A stretch of DNA of 64,000 nt from Raineyella antarctica (GTDB lineage: Bacteria; Actinomycetota; Actinomycetes; Propionibacteriales; Propionibacteriaceae). The notes under the pieces are model-generated. The model worked only from the letters and a program-made list of their open reading frames with translations. It was not told the origin of the DNA and did no database searches. The stretch is taken from the NCBI RefSeq assembly GCF_900092135.1, contig NZ_FMYF01000006.1, positions 1 through 64,000 on the forward strand. The letters run 5' to 3'. Shown piece by piece: positions 1 through 8,720 of the stretch. Within the stretch, counting starts at the first letter, position 1. Each line of letters begins with the position of its first letter. A program made the translations under genes and the position numbers.

Positions 1-8
1 GGACGCTC

Positions 9-1067
9 CTATGGTCTGTCAAGGACTGGTGGGTGTTCGAGGAGGCGGTAGAGGTCGCGGGCGATGTAGCGCTTGAGGCAGCGTTTGATCTCGCGTGGGG
101 TCTTGCCCTGGGCGGTGCGGCGGGCGGTGTAGTCCTTGGTCGGCTGGTGGTAGCGCTGACGGGACAGGACGATGGTGTGCAGTGCCCGGTTGAGTTGTCG
201 GTCCCCATGGCGGTTGAGTCGGTAGCGGGTGGTGGTCTGGCCGCTGTTGGCGGGGATCGGGGCGACGCCGGCCAGCATCGCGAACGCTGCTTCGGAGTGG
301 ATCCGGCCAGGGTGGGACCAGGCGCACAACACCACGGCGGCGACGATCGGGCCGACGCCGAGTTGGTCGAGCAGGTCGGGTCGCCAGCGCTTCACGATGG
401 CCAGGATCGCTGTTTCGTGGCCGGCAGCCTCGGTCTGCAGGCCCTGGCAGCGGCGCGCGAGCTGGCGCAGCACGCGCGCCGTGGTGCTGGTCTCGGTGTC
501 CCAGCTGGGCTGGATGCGTAGCTTGGCGGCGATACGGACCTGCTCGACCGGCCGGTGGCCGCGCAGCTTGGCGCGCAGGACCTCAGGGGCGGCGATGGTC
601 AGGCTGAACAGTTGGCGCATGGTCACGGTGTAGGCATCGACCGCGGAGCCACGCGCGGCGAGCAGCACGGAGAGGGCTTGTCGGTCCCCGGCCGCCCGGG
701 GTGTGCCCAGCACGGGCCGGGCCAGGGCTTCACGGGCGGCGCGGACCGCGTCGATCTTGTCGGACTTCGCCCCGTGGCGGCGCTGGGTGCGTTCGGGCCG
801 GTCCAGCTCCACCACGTACTCCTCGCCGGCCGCCAGCAAACGGGTCAGTCCGGCGCCGTGGCCGCCGGTGCCCTCGATCGCCCACGCGCGCAGCGCGCCG
901 TGCTCATCAGCGAAGTCGATCAGTGCGCGGTAACCCTCGGGGGTGGTCGGGACGCTCAGGTCGGCCAGCGCGGCACCGGTGTGGGCATCGATCACTGCGG
1001 CTGTGTGGGTCTCGACGTGGGTGTCGACCCCGATGACGAAGTCGACGACTTCGGCCAGACTGGTCAT
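9..1067 (-). CDS. IS110-family transposase
   Basis: DEDD/serine transposase of the IS110 family, 352 aa, which recombines the circular element into specific targets. The N-terminal RuvC-like domain has D15 (GVDTH), E65 (IEGTGG), D103 and D106 (KSDKID). The C-terminal domain has the signature around S275 (ANSGQTT, then NRHGDRQLNRAL), the family's second catalytic residue. The ATG at 1067 is chosen because a purine-rich AAGGGAGA ribosome site precedes it. The reading frame stays open upstream for 59 codons, but that stretch is low-complexity and unlike the family. Both catalytic domains look intact, so the protein is probably functional. Confidence 0.93.
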   Translation of the reverse strand: MTSLAEVVDFVIGVDTHVETHTAAVIDAHTGAALADLSVPTTPEGYRALIDFADEHGALRAWAIEGTGGHGAGLTRLLAAGEEYVVELDRPERTQRRHGAKSDKIDAVRAAREALARPVLGTPRAAGDRQALSVLLAARGSAVDAYTVTMRQLFSLTIAAPEVLRAKLRGHRPVEQVRIAAKLRIQPSWDTETSTTARVLRQLARRCQGLQTEAAGHETAILAIVKRWRPDLLDQLGVGPIVAAVVLCAWSHPGRIHSEAAFAMLAGVAPIPANSGQTTTRYRLNRHGDRQLNRALHTIVLSRQRYHQPTKDYTARRTAQGKTPREIKRCLKRYIARDLYRLLEHPPVLDRP

Positions 1068-1328
1068 GCGTTCTCCCTTGCTCCGGAATGGACGTGGTTC
1101 CGGTCCGGGAGGAGTCACGGCAGGACTGTGACGGGACACCTCAGGTGCTGTGAACACCTGAGGGTCAAGCTCCTGATCAGGCCAACAAGGCTCCGACCGG
1201 GCCGGGGTCGGCCACCCGTGACGGACAAGTCCACTGAAAGGCACACAGGCCAGTCAGGCCAAGGGTCACGTCACCAGGTGGCTTCCCCACAGCCCATCAC
1301 CAGACGAGCTGTACCGCCATCCTCACAG
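1068..1328 (-). ncRNA. candidate bridge/seek RNA region of IS110
   Basis: This is the non-coding segment upstream of the transposase, where IS110-group elements encode the guide RNA that pairs with target and donor DNA. Visible structure includes a 9-bp stem CCTCAGGTG/CACCTGAGG with a 7-nt loop (1139-1163), a palindrome CCTGATCAGG (1172-1181), a CCGACC/GGTCGG stem (1193-1211) and a GGCC/GGCC stem (1248-1260). That this region is transcribed as a guide RNA is inferred from the family. No RNA boundary or guide loop could be assigned by eye. Confidence 0.35.
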
Positions 1329-2930
1329 TCAGGCCAGCGAGATCAGCTCGCCGTACTCCGGGCTCCAGATGTCCTCGTCACCATCGGGCAACAGCAGCAC
1401 CCGGTCGGGGTCGAGGGCCTGCACGGCCCCCTCGTCGTGGGTGACCAGCACGATCGCCCCGGAGTACGTGTTGATCGCGCTGAGGACCTCGGCGCGGGAG
1501 GCGGGGTCCAGGTTGTTGGTCGGCTCGTCGAGAAGCAGCACGTTCGCCGCGGAGACCACCAGCATCGCCAGCGCCAGCCGGGTCTTCTCACCACCGGAGA
1601 GCACGCCGGCCGGCTTCTCCACGTCGTCACCGGTGAACAGGAAGGAGCCGAGGATCTTGCGGACCTCGGTGTTGTTCAGGTCCGGCGAGGCCGACACCAT
1701 GTTCTCCAGCACCGAGCGCGACACGTCGATCGTCTCGTGCTCCTGGGCGTAGTAGCCCACCCGGGCCCCGTGGCCCAGCATCACCTTGCCGGTGTCCGGC
1801 TCCTCGATCCCGGCGAGCATCCGCAGCAGCGTGGTCTTCCCGGCGCCGTTGAGGCCCAGGATCACCACCTGGGAGCCCTTGTCGATGGCCAGGTCGACGC
1901 CGGTGAAGACCTCCAGCGAGCCGTAGGACTTGGACAGGTTCTCGGCCCGGATCGGGGTCTTGCCGCAGGGTGCCGGCTCCGGGAAGCGGATCTTGGCCAC
2001 CCGGTCGCCCTGGCGCTCGGCCTCCAGGCCCGAGATCAGCTTCTCGGCGCGACGGGCCATGTTCTGCGCAGCCACCGCCTTGGTCGCCTTCGCCCGCATC
2101 TTGTCCGCCTGGGCGAACAGCTGGTCGGCCTTGCGCTCCGCGTTCTGGCGCTCGCGCTTGCGGCGGGCCTCGTCCGCGGCGCGCTGGGTCAGGTAGCGCT
2201 TCCAGTCCATCGAGTAGATGTCCATCACGGCGCGGTTGGCGTCGAGGTGGAAGACCTTGTTGACCGTCGCCGCGAGCAGGTCGGTGTCGTGGGAGATCAT
2301 CATCACCGCACCGGAGTAGGACTGCAGGTAGCCGCGCAGCCAGGTGATCGAGTCGGCGTCCAGGTGGTTGGTCGGCTCGTCCAGCAGCAGCGTGTCCGCG
2401 TCGGAGAACAGGATCCGGGCCAGTTCGACACGTCGGCGCTGGCCGCCGGACAGCGTCTTGAGCTGCTGCATCAGGACCCGCTCGGGCAGCGCCAGGTTGG
2501 ACGCGATCCGGTAGGCCTCGGACTCGGCGGCGTACCCGCCGGCGGTCAGGAACTGGGTCTCGGTCTTGGCGTACGTCGCCATCGCCTTGTCCCGGACGTC
2601 ATCGTCGGTGGTCTCCGCCATCTCCATCTCGGCGGCCTTCATCCGGCGCAGGATGTGGTCCAGGCCACGAGCGCCGAGGATCCGGTCGCGGACCAGCTCC
2701 TCCGGCTCCCCGGAGCGGGGGTCCTGCGGGAGGTAGCCGATGTGGCCGGTGCGCTGCACCTCTCCACCGGCCGGCAGCGACTCGCCGGCAAGGATCTTGG
2801 TCATCGTCGTCTTGCCCGCTCCGTTGCGACCGACCAGACCGATCTTGTCGCCGGGGCCGACCTGGAAGGAGACGGGCTCCAGCAGGAGACGGGCTCCGGC
2901 ACGGACTTCGAGATTGCGGACAGTCAACAC
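1329..2930 (-). CDS. ABC-F family ATP-binding protein
   Basis: Soluble protein with two tandem ABC ATPase domains and no membrane segments, 533 aa. ABC-F proteins act on the ribosome in translation, some giving antibiotic resistance. The first Walker A is GRNGAGKT (34-41), followed by LSGGQRRR and LLLDEPTNHLD. A basic, coiled linker (about 240-310) follows, then a second Walker A (GLNGAGKT), LSGGEKTR and LLLDEPTNNLD. The GTG start at 2930 is supported by a TAGGAT -10 box ending 6 nt upstream, a leaderless arrangement. The C-terminus ends normally despite the IS110 element just downstream. Whether it protects against a drug or serves housekeeping translation cannot be told. Confidence 0.93.
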   Translation of the reverse strand: MLTVRNLEVRAGARLLLEPVSFQVGPGDKIGLVGRNGAGKTTMTKILAGESLPAGGEVQRTGHIGYLPQDPRSGEPEELVRDRILGARGLDHILRRMKAAEMEMAETTDDDVRDKAMATYAKTETQFLTAGGYAAESEAYRIASNLALPERVLMQQLKTLSGGQRRRVELARILFSDADTLLLDEPTNHLDADSITWLRGYLQSYSGAVMMISHDTDLLAATVNKVFHLDANRAVMDIYSMDWKRYLTQRAADEARRKRERQNAERKADQLFAQADKMRAKATKAVAAQNMARRAEKLISGLEAERQGDRVAKIRFPEPAPCGKTPIRAENLSKSYGSLEVFTGVDLAIDKGSQVVILGLNGAGKTTLLRMLAGIEEPDTGKVMLGHGARVGYYAQEHETIDVSRSVLENMVSASPDLNNTEVRKILGSFLFTGDDVEKPAGVLSGGEKTRLALAMLVVSAANVLLLDEPTNNLDPASRAEVLSAINTYSGAIVLVTHDEGAVQALDPDRVLLLPDGDEDIWSPEYGELISLA

Positions 2931-2936
2931 CGCGCC

Positions 2937-2942
2937 ATCCTA
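2937..2942 (-). promoter_or_regulatory. -10 box of leaderless ABC-F mRNA
   Basis: TAGGAT on the minus strand, followed by 6 nt and the GTG start at 2930. The spacing places transcription start at the start codon. It overlaps the stop codon of the upstream acyltransferase gene. No convincing -35 is visible. Confidence 0.5.
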
Positions 2943-4289
2943 TGCCCGACCCCCCGGAACCTCCGATTCGTCGGTCTGCCCGCCGCCCCGGTGATGATGT
3001 TGGTGCCGCCTGGACTGGCGTGAGGCGTCGCGGAACATCAGCGCGCCGGCGGCGAAGCACAGCAGCCCGATCGTGGCCCGAGGTGCAGCGGGGTGGAGCA
3101 CCATCCCGGTGCGGTAGATCAGCCAGAAGCCGACCAACAACAGCACCATCGAGGCCACCGCCAGCCGTGTCCGGGGGGCGTCACCGAGCGGTGGGACGAG
3201 GCGTCGCTCGACCATGCTGATCACCGGGACGAGCCCGACCATCAACGGCAGGGCCAGGGCAATGATGAGTGGGCGGCCCAGCAGGACGGTCGCCCGGCCG
3301 GGGTGCCGCTCGGCGAGCGGGTAGAGCAGCCCGATGGCCAGGGCGATGATCGGACCATGCCACAGGTAGATGGTCACGGCGAGCGCGTTGACCCACGCCA
3401 GCACCTTCTGCAGCACCCGGGCACGCTCCAGCGCGGCCCCGAAGGCCCGCTCGACCTGGGCCAGCACCGCTGTCTGGGCCAGGGCCAGGGCTGCCATCGT
3501 CGCGGTCGGAGGGGCCAGGTTACCGACGGCCTGGTCCCCCACGGCCGCCGGACTGGGCGGATAGTAGCCGACCACCTTGAGCAGCACGAGGAGTGCGATG
3601 ACCGCGCCGGCGAAGGTGGCCCAGATGATGATCCTCGGTCCCGTCCTCCACCAGCCCCGGTGGTAGGCGATGCCCAGCTGGTGCACGAACAGCCAGACGA
3701 CCACGTAGTTGATGTCGGCGGCCCACCCGATCCCGAGGGAGAAGCGCACGGCGTCGACGATGATCGCCAGGACGGCCAGCACGATCAGCACGAGCACACC
3801 CCACCGGTCGTGGGCGGCGCACATCACCGGCGCCAGGATCACCACCACCAGGTAGACCAGCAGGAACCACAGCGCCCCAGTCAGCTTCTGGGTGCCCAGC
3901 ATGGCGGTGGAGAAGGTCCCGAACCACGCGATCACCGTCCCCACCGTCGCCCACACCGCGATGTAGAACGCCAACGGGCCGAGCAGTCGTCTGGCCCGGG
4001 TGACCAGCCACGTTCCGTATGTGGCGCCTTGGCCCTGCAGGCGGTCGATCACAAGGGTGTTCGCGAAGCCGCCGGCCACGAAGAACAGCGGCATCACCAT
4101 GATGAACCAGCCCAGCGTCCAGCCGACCGGCCCGGGCGACCCAACGAACGTACGGATCGGGGCGCCGTTGCCGACGGTCGTGACGTCGACGCGGAACAGC
4201 ATCAGGTGGAAGCCGATCACCACCAGCAGGGAGAGCGCCCGCGCGAAGTCGATGGCGACGTTGCGGGTCGGCGTGCCTGGGGTGTTCAC
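2940..4289 (-). CDS. acyltransferase family 3 membrane protein
   Basis: Integral-membrane O-acyltransferase of the OafA/NodX type, about 449 aa from the GTG at 4289. The N-terminus carries the family start RNVAIDFARALS followed by the conserved His in VIGFH in the first helix. Roughly ten hydrophobic helices follow, ending in a His/Arg-rich cytoplasmic tail. Such proteins transfer acyl groups to extracellular sugars or lipids. The GTG at 4289 has a GGGGG ribosome site; an upstream GTG at 4373 in the same frame would add 28 residues with no family similarity. The acceptor substrate is unknown. Confidence 0.8.
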   Translation of the reverse strand: MNTPGTPTRNVAIDFARALSLLVVIGFHLMLFRVDVTTVGNGAPIRTFVGSPGPVGWTLGWFIMVMPLFFVAGGFANTLVIDRLQGQGATYGTWLVTRARRLLGPLAFYIAVWATVGTVIAWFGTFSTAMLGTQKLTGALWFLLVYLVVVILAPVMCAAHDRWGVLVLIVLAVLAIIVDAVRFSLGIGWAADINYVVVWLFVHQLGIAYHRGWWRTGPRIIIWATFAGAVIALLVLLKVVGYYPPSPAAVGDQAVGNLAPPTATMAALALAQTAVLAQVERAFGAALERARVLQKVLAWVNALAVTIYLWHGPIIALAIGLLYPLAERHPGRATVLLGRPLIIALALPLMVGLVPVISMVERRLVPPLGDAPRTRLAVASMVLLLVGFWLIYRTGMVLHPAAPRATIGLLCFAAGALMFRDASRQSRRHQHHHRGGGQTDESEVPGGRA

Positions 4290-4495
4290 ACCCCCATTGA
4301 ACCGCACCGGGGCCTCAGTGCGGCCCGTACCGAGGGTGGACGGGGCCGATGCGACGCGCGAACGCCCGCGCACGTCGACCGGGACGTGGCGCGGGCGTTC
4401 GGATCAGGCATGGCCACAGGCGGCGTGGCAAAAGGCTGCGGCGCTGATCGGGCGCCGATGCCTGTCAGCTGGCCTCGCGGGTCACGTGCGGCTGG

Positions 4496-4915
4496 TCAGA
4501 CGTTGAAGCCCATCGCCCGCAGCTGGTCCCGGCCATCATCGGAGATCTTGGCGGCGGTCCACGGCGGCATCCAGACCCAGTTGATGTGCAGGGCGTTGAC
4601 CATGCCCTCGAGGGCGGCCTCGGCCTGGTCCTCGATCATGTCGGTCAGCGGGCAGGCCGCGCTGGTGAGCGTCATGTCGACCACGACGGTGGAGTCGTCG
4701 TCGACGTGGACGCCGTAGATCAGGCCGAGGTCGACGACGTTGATCCCCAGTTCGGGGTCCACGACGTCCTTCAGTGCCTCGAGCACGTCCTCGTCGGTCG
4801 GCTTGGAGGACGCGGCCGCAGCGGGGGACGCCGGCGCGTCGCCCATCAGCTCGCGATCCTGCACCTTGTCGGCGGGGTTCTCGATGTCCGTGGCGGTCTC
4901 GACGGTTTCGTTCAT
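4496..4915 (-). CDS. sufT: SufT-like DUF59 Fe-S assembly protein
   Basis: Small MIP18/DUF59 protein, 139 aa, last gene of the SUF operon. Family members help insert or mature Fe-S clusters in client proteins. The DUF59 core runs from about residue 40, with DVVDPELGINVVDLGLIY and the TSAACPLTD segment holding the conserved Cys. The first 40 residues are an Ala/Asp-rich extension. An AAGGAGGA ribosome site precedes the ATG at 4915. The start codon overlaps the stop of sufU (ATGA), so translation is coupled. Confidence 0.9.
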   Translation of the reverse strand: MNETVETATDIENPADKVQDRELMGDAPASPAAAASSKPTDEDVLEALKDVVDPELGINVVDLGLIYGVHVDDDSTVVVDMTLTSAACPLTDMIEDQAEAALEGMVNALHINWVWMPPWTAAKISDDGRDQLRAMGFNV

Positions 4916-5379
4916 GACCGGTCCTCCTTCTTGTCCGGCTCGGTCGTGGAGGTCGCACGCATCAGCGCGTCGCGCAGCGCGGACCAGCTCAGCAGGGCGC
5001 ACTTGACTCGTGCGGGGAACCTGGAGACGCCCGCGAAGGCGATCCCGTCCTCGAACTCGTCCTCGTCCGGCTCGATCCGGCCCTGCGACTCCATCATTTC
5101 CTTGAAGTGGTCGTACAGCACCTGGGACTCCTCGACGCTGCGGCCGATCACCAGGTCTGTCATCACCGAGGTCGACGCCTGCGAGATGGAACAGCCCTCA
5201 CCGTCGTACGACACGTCGGCGATGGTGTCCCCGTCCAGGTCGACGCGCAGGGTGAGCTCGTCGCCGCAACTCGGGTTGACGTGGTGCACCTCGGCGTCGA
5301 ACGGCTCGCGCAGGCCGCTGTGGTGCTTCTCCCTGTAGTGGTCCAGGATGATCTCCTGGTACATGGCCTCGACGTTCAT
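4912..5379 (-). CDS. sufU: SufU Fe-S scaffold / sulfur acceptor
   Basis: SufU, 155 aa, the zinc-dependent sulfur-transfer partner of SufS in Gram-positive SUF systems. The conserved ligands are visible: C38 and D40 (NPSCGDE), C63 (GEGCSIS) and a third Cys in RVKCALLSW. Downstream of D40 the acidic loop EPDEDEFEDG matches the insertion that separates SufU from IscU. The ATG at 5379 shares one base with the sufS stop. The coding frame is open far upstream through sufS, but that is antiphase translation of sufS, not an extension. Confidence 0.95.
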   Translation of the reverse strand: MNVEAMYQEIILDHYREKHHSGLREPFDAEVHHVNPSCGDELTLRVDLDGDTIADVSYDGEGCSISQASTSVMTDLVIGRSVEESQVLYDHFKEMMESQGRIEPDEDEFEDGIAFAGVSRFPARVKCALLSWSALRDALMRATSTTEPDKKEDRS

Positions 5380-6680
5380 CAGTTCGCCTTCCTGCGCGTG
5401 CGGGACGACGTCCGCGGCCGGGTGAAGAAGTCCCGGGTGTAGTCCAGCGCCTCGACCAGGACGTCGATCTCGTGCTGGGTGGTGTACAGGTACGCCGAGG
5501 CCCGGGTCGACGACTGGACGCCGAATCGGTCGTGCAGCGGGCGGGCGCAGTGGTGCCCGCCCCGGACCGCGACGCCGCGCGAGTCGAGCAGGGTCATCAC
5601 GTCGTGCGGGTGCACGCCCTCCAGCTCGAAGGAGATCGCACCGCCCCGGTCGACCGGCTCGGTCGGGCCGAGGACCTTCAGGCCCTTCACGCCGGCGAGC
5701 TGCTCCAGCGCGTACGCGGTGATCTGCTGCTCGTGGGCGGCGATCCGCTCCATGCCGATGCCCTCGAGGTAGTCGATGGCGGCACCCAGCATGACCGCCT
5801 GCGCGATCGGCATGGTGCCGGCCTCGAAGCGATGCGGCGGCGGGGCGTACGTCGACCCCTCCATCCGGACGACCTCGATCATCTCGCCGCCGCCGAGGAA
5901 GGGCGGCAGCTGCTCCAGCAGCGCATAGCGCCCCCAGAGGATGCCCAGACCGGTCGGGCCGAGCATCTTGTGGCCGGTGAACGCGACCATGTCCGCACCC
6001 CACGCCTGCACGTCGGTGGCCATCTGCGGCACCGACTGGGAGGCGTCGACCACCAGGACCGCACCGACGGCGTGGGCCATCCCGGCGAGGACCTCGACCG
6101 GGTTGATCGTGCCCAGGACGTTGGACTGGCGGGTCACCGAGACGACCTTGGTCCGCTCGTTGACCAGGCCCTCGCGGGTGGCCTTCTCCAGGTCCAGGCG
6201 GCCGTCCGCGGTGACGTCGAACCAGCGCAGGGTGGCGCCGGTGCGCTGGCAGACCAGCTGCCACGGGACGATGTTGGAGTGGTGCTCCATCACGGAGATC
6301 ACCACCTCGTCACCGGGACGCAGGCTCGCGCCGAGCGTGTTCGCCGCGAGGTTCAGCGCCTCGGAGGCGTTCTTGGTGTAGATCACCTCGGACGCATCGG
6401 CCGCACCGATGAAGCCGGCGATCTTCTTGCGGGCACCCTCGTACGCCCCGGTCGCCTCGGCGCCGAGCATGTGCATGGCGCGGGCGACGTTGGCGTTGTG
6501 GTGGGCGTAGAAGTCCGCGACCGCGTCTATCACGACCTGCGGCTTCTGCGAGGTGTTCGCCGAGTCCAGGTAGGTCAGGGGGTGGTCACCGACCGTACGC
6601 TCCAGGATCGGGAAGTCCTTGCGGACCGCCTCGACGTCGTACGCCTCGGTGCCCTGGTCGACGACCTGGGTCTCAGACAT
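5379..6680 (-). CDS. sufS: SufS cysteine desulfurase
   Basis: PLP-dependent group II cysteine desulfurase, 433 aa, which takes sulfur from cysteine as a persulfide and passes it to SufU. The PLP lysine lies in FTGHKMLGPTG. The active-site cysteine is in the family motif RGGHHCARPLH near the C-terminus. The PLP-contact segment EHHSNIVPW is present. The last 15 residues are a basic tail. The gene overlaps the end of sufC by 8 bp, consistent with tight operon coupling. Confidence 0.97.
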   Translation of the reverse strand: MSETQVVDQGTEAYDVEAVRKDFPILERTVGDHPLTYLDSANTSQKPQVVIDAVADFYAHHNANVARAMHMLGAEATGAYEGARKKIAGFIGAADASEVIYTKNASEALNLAANTLGASLRPGDEVVISVMEHHSNIVPWQLVCQRTGATLRWFDVTADGRLDLEKATREGLVNERTKVVSVTRQSNVLGTINPVEVLAGMAHAVGAVLVVDASQSVPQMATDVQAWGADMVAFTGHKMLGPTGLGILWGRYALLEQLPPFLGGGEMIEVVRMEGSTYAPPPHRFEAGTMPIAQAVMLGAAIDYLEGIGMERIAAHEQQITAYALEQLAGVKGLKVLGPTEPVDRGGAISFELEGVHPHDVMTLLDSRGVAVRGGHHCARPLHDRFGVQSSTRASAYLYTTQHEIDVLVEALDYTRDFFTRPRTSSRTRRKAN

Positions 6681-7440
6681 CCGCGCGCGCCGCCTTCAGG
6701 TACTTGTCGTAGCCCTCGGCCTCGAGCTCGTCGGCCAGCTCCGGGCCGCCCTGGGTGACCATGTGGCCGTCGACGAAGACGTGCACGACGTCGGGCTTGA
6801 TGTAGCGCAGGATGCGGGTGTAGTGCGTGATCAGCAGCACCGCGCGGTCGCCCTGCTCGATGTAGCGGTTGACGCCCTCGGAGACCACGCGCAGCGCGTC
6901 GATGTCCAGGCCGGAGTCGGTCTCGTCGAGGATCGCGACCTTCGGGTTGAGCAGCTCCAGCTGGGCGATCTCGTGGCGCTTCTTCTCGCCGCCGGAGAAG
7001 CCCTCGTTGACCGAGCGCTGGCCGAAGGTCGGGTCCAGGTCGAAGCGGCCGAGGACCTCGTTGACCTGCTTGGTCCAGGTCCGGATCTTCGGCGCCTGCC
7101 CGTCCACGGCGGTCTTGGCGGTACGCAGGAAGTTCGCCACGGACACGCCGGGCACCTCGACCGGGTACTGCATGGCCAGGAACAGGCCGGCGCGGGCCCG
7201 CTCGTCGGCGGTCATCGCGAGGATGTCCTGGCCGTCGAGGGTGACGGTGCCGCCGGTGACGGTGTACTTGGGGTGGCCGGCCAGCGTGTAGGCCAGCGTG
7301 GACTTGCCCGAACCGTTGGGGCCCATGATCGCGTGGGTCTGGCCGGACCGGATGGTCAGGTCGACGCCCTTGAGGATGGGCTTGGGGCCGTTGTCGGTCT
7401 CCACCTGGACGTGCAGGTCGTGGATCTCGAGGGTTGCCAT
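6673..7440 (-). CDS. sufC: SufC Fe-S assembly ATPase
   Basis: ABC-type ATPase of the SufBCD scaffold, 255 aa. It shows Walker A GPNGSGKST near residue 40, the signature SGGEKKR and Walker B with VAILDETDSGLD, where the SufC-specific ETDSGLD replaces the usual DEPTxxLD. The ATG at 7440 is chosen since homologues begin MATLEIHDL. The gene lies between sufD and sufS with a 40-nt gap after sufD. It drives conformational change of SufB and SufD during cluster assembly in the cytoplasm. Confidence 0.97.
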   Translation of the reverse strand: MATLEIHDLHVQVETDNGPKPILKGVDLTIRSGQTHAIMGPNGSGKSTLAYTLAGHPKYTVTGGTVTLDGQDILAMTADERARAGLFLAMQYPVEVPGVSVANFLRTAKTAVDGQAPKIRTWTKQVNEVLGRFDLDPTFGQRSVNEGFSGGEKKRHEIAQLELLNPKVAILDETDSGLDIDALRVVSEGVNRYIEQGDRAVLLITHYTRILRYIKPDVVHVFVDGHMVTQGGPELADELEAEGYDKYLKAARADV

Positions 7441-7480
7441 GGGGTGGTCTCCTGTCGTGCTGTGAAGTCGTGGGGGGTGA

Positions 7481-8680
7481 TCAGGCGTTCGCGGGCGCGC
7501 CGACGGTGACCGAGAGCTCCTCGGTGACCGCCTCGATGAGGCGCTGCTCGATCTCGGGAACACCGATCTTGTGGATGATCTCGGTGAAGAAGCCGAAGAC
7601 GACCAGCTTGCGCGCCTCGTCCTCCGCGATCCCGCGGCTCTGCAGGTAGAAGAGCTGCTCGTCGTCGAAGCGTCCGGTGGTCGCCGCGTGGCCGGCACCG
7701 GCGATCTCGCCGGTCTCGATCTCGAGGTTCGGCACCGCGTCGGCCCGGCAGCCATCGGTCAGGACGAGGTTGCGGTCCGACTCGTACGTGTCGATACCCT
7801 CGGCCGCCTTGCGGATCAGCACGTCGCCGATCCAGACGGTGTGCGCGCCCTTGCCCTGCAGGGCACCGCGGTAGTCCACCCGCGACACCGACTTGGGGGT
7901 GGCGTGGTCGACCAGCAGCCGGTGCTCCAGGTGCTGCCCGGCGTCGGCGAAGTAGACCCCGTACTGGTGCAGCTCCCCGCCCACCGACGCGTAGTCGGTG
8001 GTCTGGGTGAGCCGGACCAGGTCACCGCCGAAGGTGGCGGTCACCGCCGTCACGCTCGCGTCGCGCCCGACCTGGACCGAGGTCTGGCCGGTGTGCACCG
8101 CGTCGTCGTCCCACAACTGCAGCTCGACCAGGTTCACCTGGGCACCCTCGCCGACGACCACCGACACGTACGCGTCGTACGTGGCCGAACCGAAGTGCTC
8201 GAGAACCACGGTCGCCTTCGCGTGGTGGCCCACGGTGACCACGACGTGGTCGTGGACGACCTGGTCGGCACCGCCACCGGTCAGCTTGAGGATGACCGGC
8301 TCGTCGAGCTCCGCCTCGGCGGGGACGTCGACGTGCAGCGCTCCCCCGGCGTTGGCGACGGCCATCACGGCCAGCCGGTCCATCGGCGGGCGCCCGCCGA
8401 GGCCCTTGGCCTCCTCGGTGCTGACCTCCGAAGCGGTCACGCCGGCCGGCAGCGAGGTCTCACGGGTGAGCCGCTGGCCGGTGGGGCCGGCCTGCAGCAG
8501 GCCGCGCAGCCGCTTGAGTGGGGTGAAGCGCCAGATCTCCTCGCGTCCCTGCGGGACCGGGAAGTCTGCGACGTCCCACGAGGGGGTGGAGTGCAGGTGC
8601 GAGGGGACCACGGCCGACGGCGTGGGGAAGCCGGCGGGTGAGGTCGCGGTGGTGGCGGTATCGACGGACAACTGGGTCAC
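7481..8680 (-). CDS. sufD: SufD Fe-S assembly scaffold component
   Basis: SufD, 399 aa, the partner of SufB in the SufBC2D scaffold. It has the N-terminal helical part with EEIWRFTPLKRL, a central right-handed beta-helix and the C-terminal helices with DEQLFYLQSRGIAEDEARKL, the family's SufC-binding region. It is paralogous to the neighbouring SufB, with the same closing motif. It lies 40 nt after sufB and 40 nt before sufC, in the same operon. Confidence 0.95.
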   Translation of the reverse strand: MTQLSVDTATTATSPAGFPTPSAVVPSHLHSTPSWDVADFPVPQGREEIWRFTPLKRLRGLLQAGPTGQRLTRETSLPAGVTASEVSTEEAKGLGGRPPMDRLAVMAVANAGGALHVDVPAEAELDEPVILKLTGGGADQVVHDHVVVTVGHHAKATVVLEHFGSATYDAYVSVVVGEGAQVNLVELQLWDDDAVHTGQTSVQVGRDASVTAVTATFGGDLVRLTQTTDYASVGGELHQYGVYFADAGQHLEHRLLVDHATPKSVSRVDYRGALQGKGAHTVWIGDVLIRKAAEGIDTYESDRNLVLTDGCRADAVPNLEIETGEIAGAGHAATTGRFDDEQLFYLQSRGIAEDEARKLVVFGFFTEIIHKIGVPEIEQRLIEAVTEELSVTVGAPANA

Positions 8681-8720
8681 TTTCTCGGGTCGTACGGGTG
8701 GGGCTGGGCGGGGTGCCGGG

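Larger units (their letters stand above)
1..1328 (-). mobile_element. IS110-family insertion sequence, partial
   Basis: A transposase gene (9-1067) is preceded on the minus strand by about 260 nt of non-coding, hairpin-rich DNA that ends at the stop codon of the ABC-F gene. The transposase stop lies 8 nt from the window edge, so the downstream end of the element is not visible. IS110 elements usually lack terminal inverted repeats, and none is seen here. Exact element boundaries cannot be fixed from one copy. The element sits directly downstream of an intact ABC-F gene and does not appear to disrupt any gene in view. Confidence 0.7.

Noticed and set aside
1068-1244. Extension of the transposase to an upstream start
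   Set aside because: The 59 extra residues are Pro/Arg/Ser-rich and unlike IS110 N-termini, while the ATG at 1067 has a ribosome site.
555-3023. 822-codon open frame on the plus strand across the IS110 and ABC-F genes
   Set aside because: It is antisense to two genes with full family motifs and its own translation is low-complexity with no recognisable domain.
5380-6264. Apparent 450-residue form of SufU
   Set aside because: The additional residues are sufS read in another frame; the SufU fold starts at 5379.
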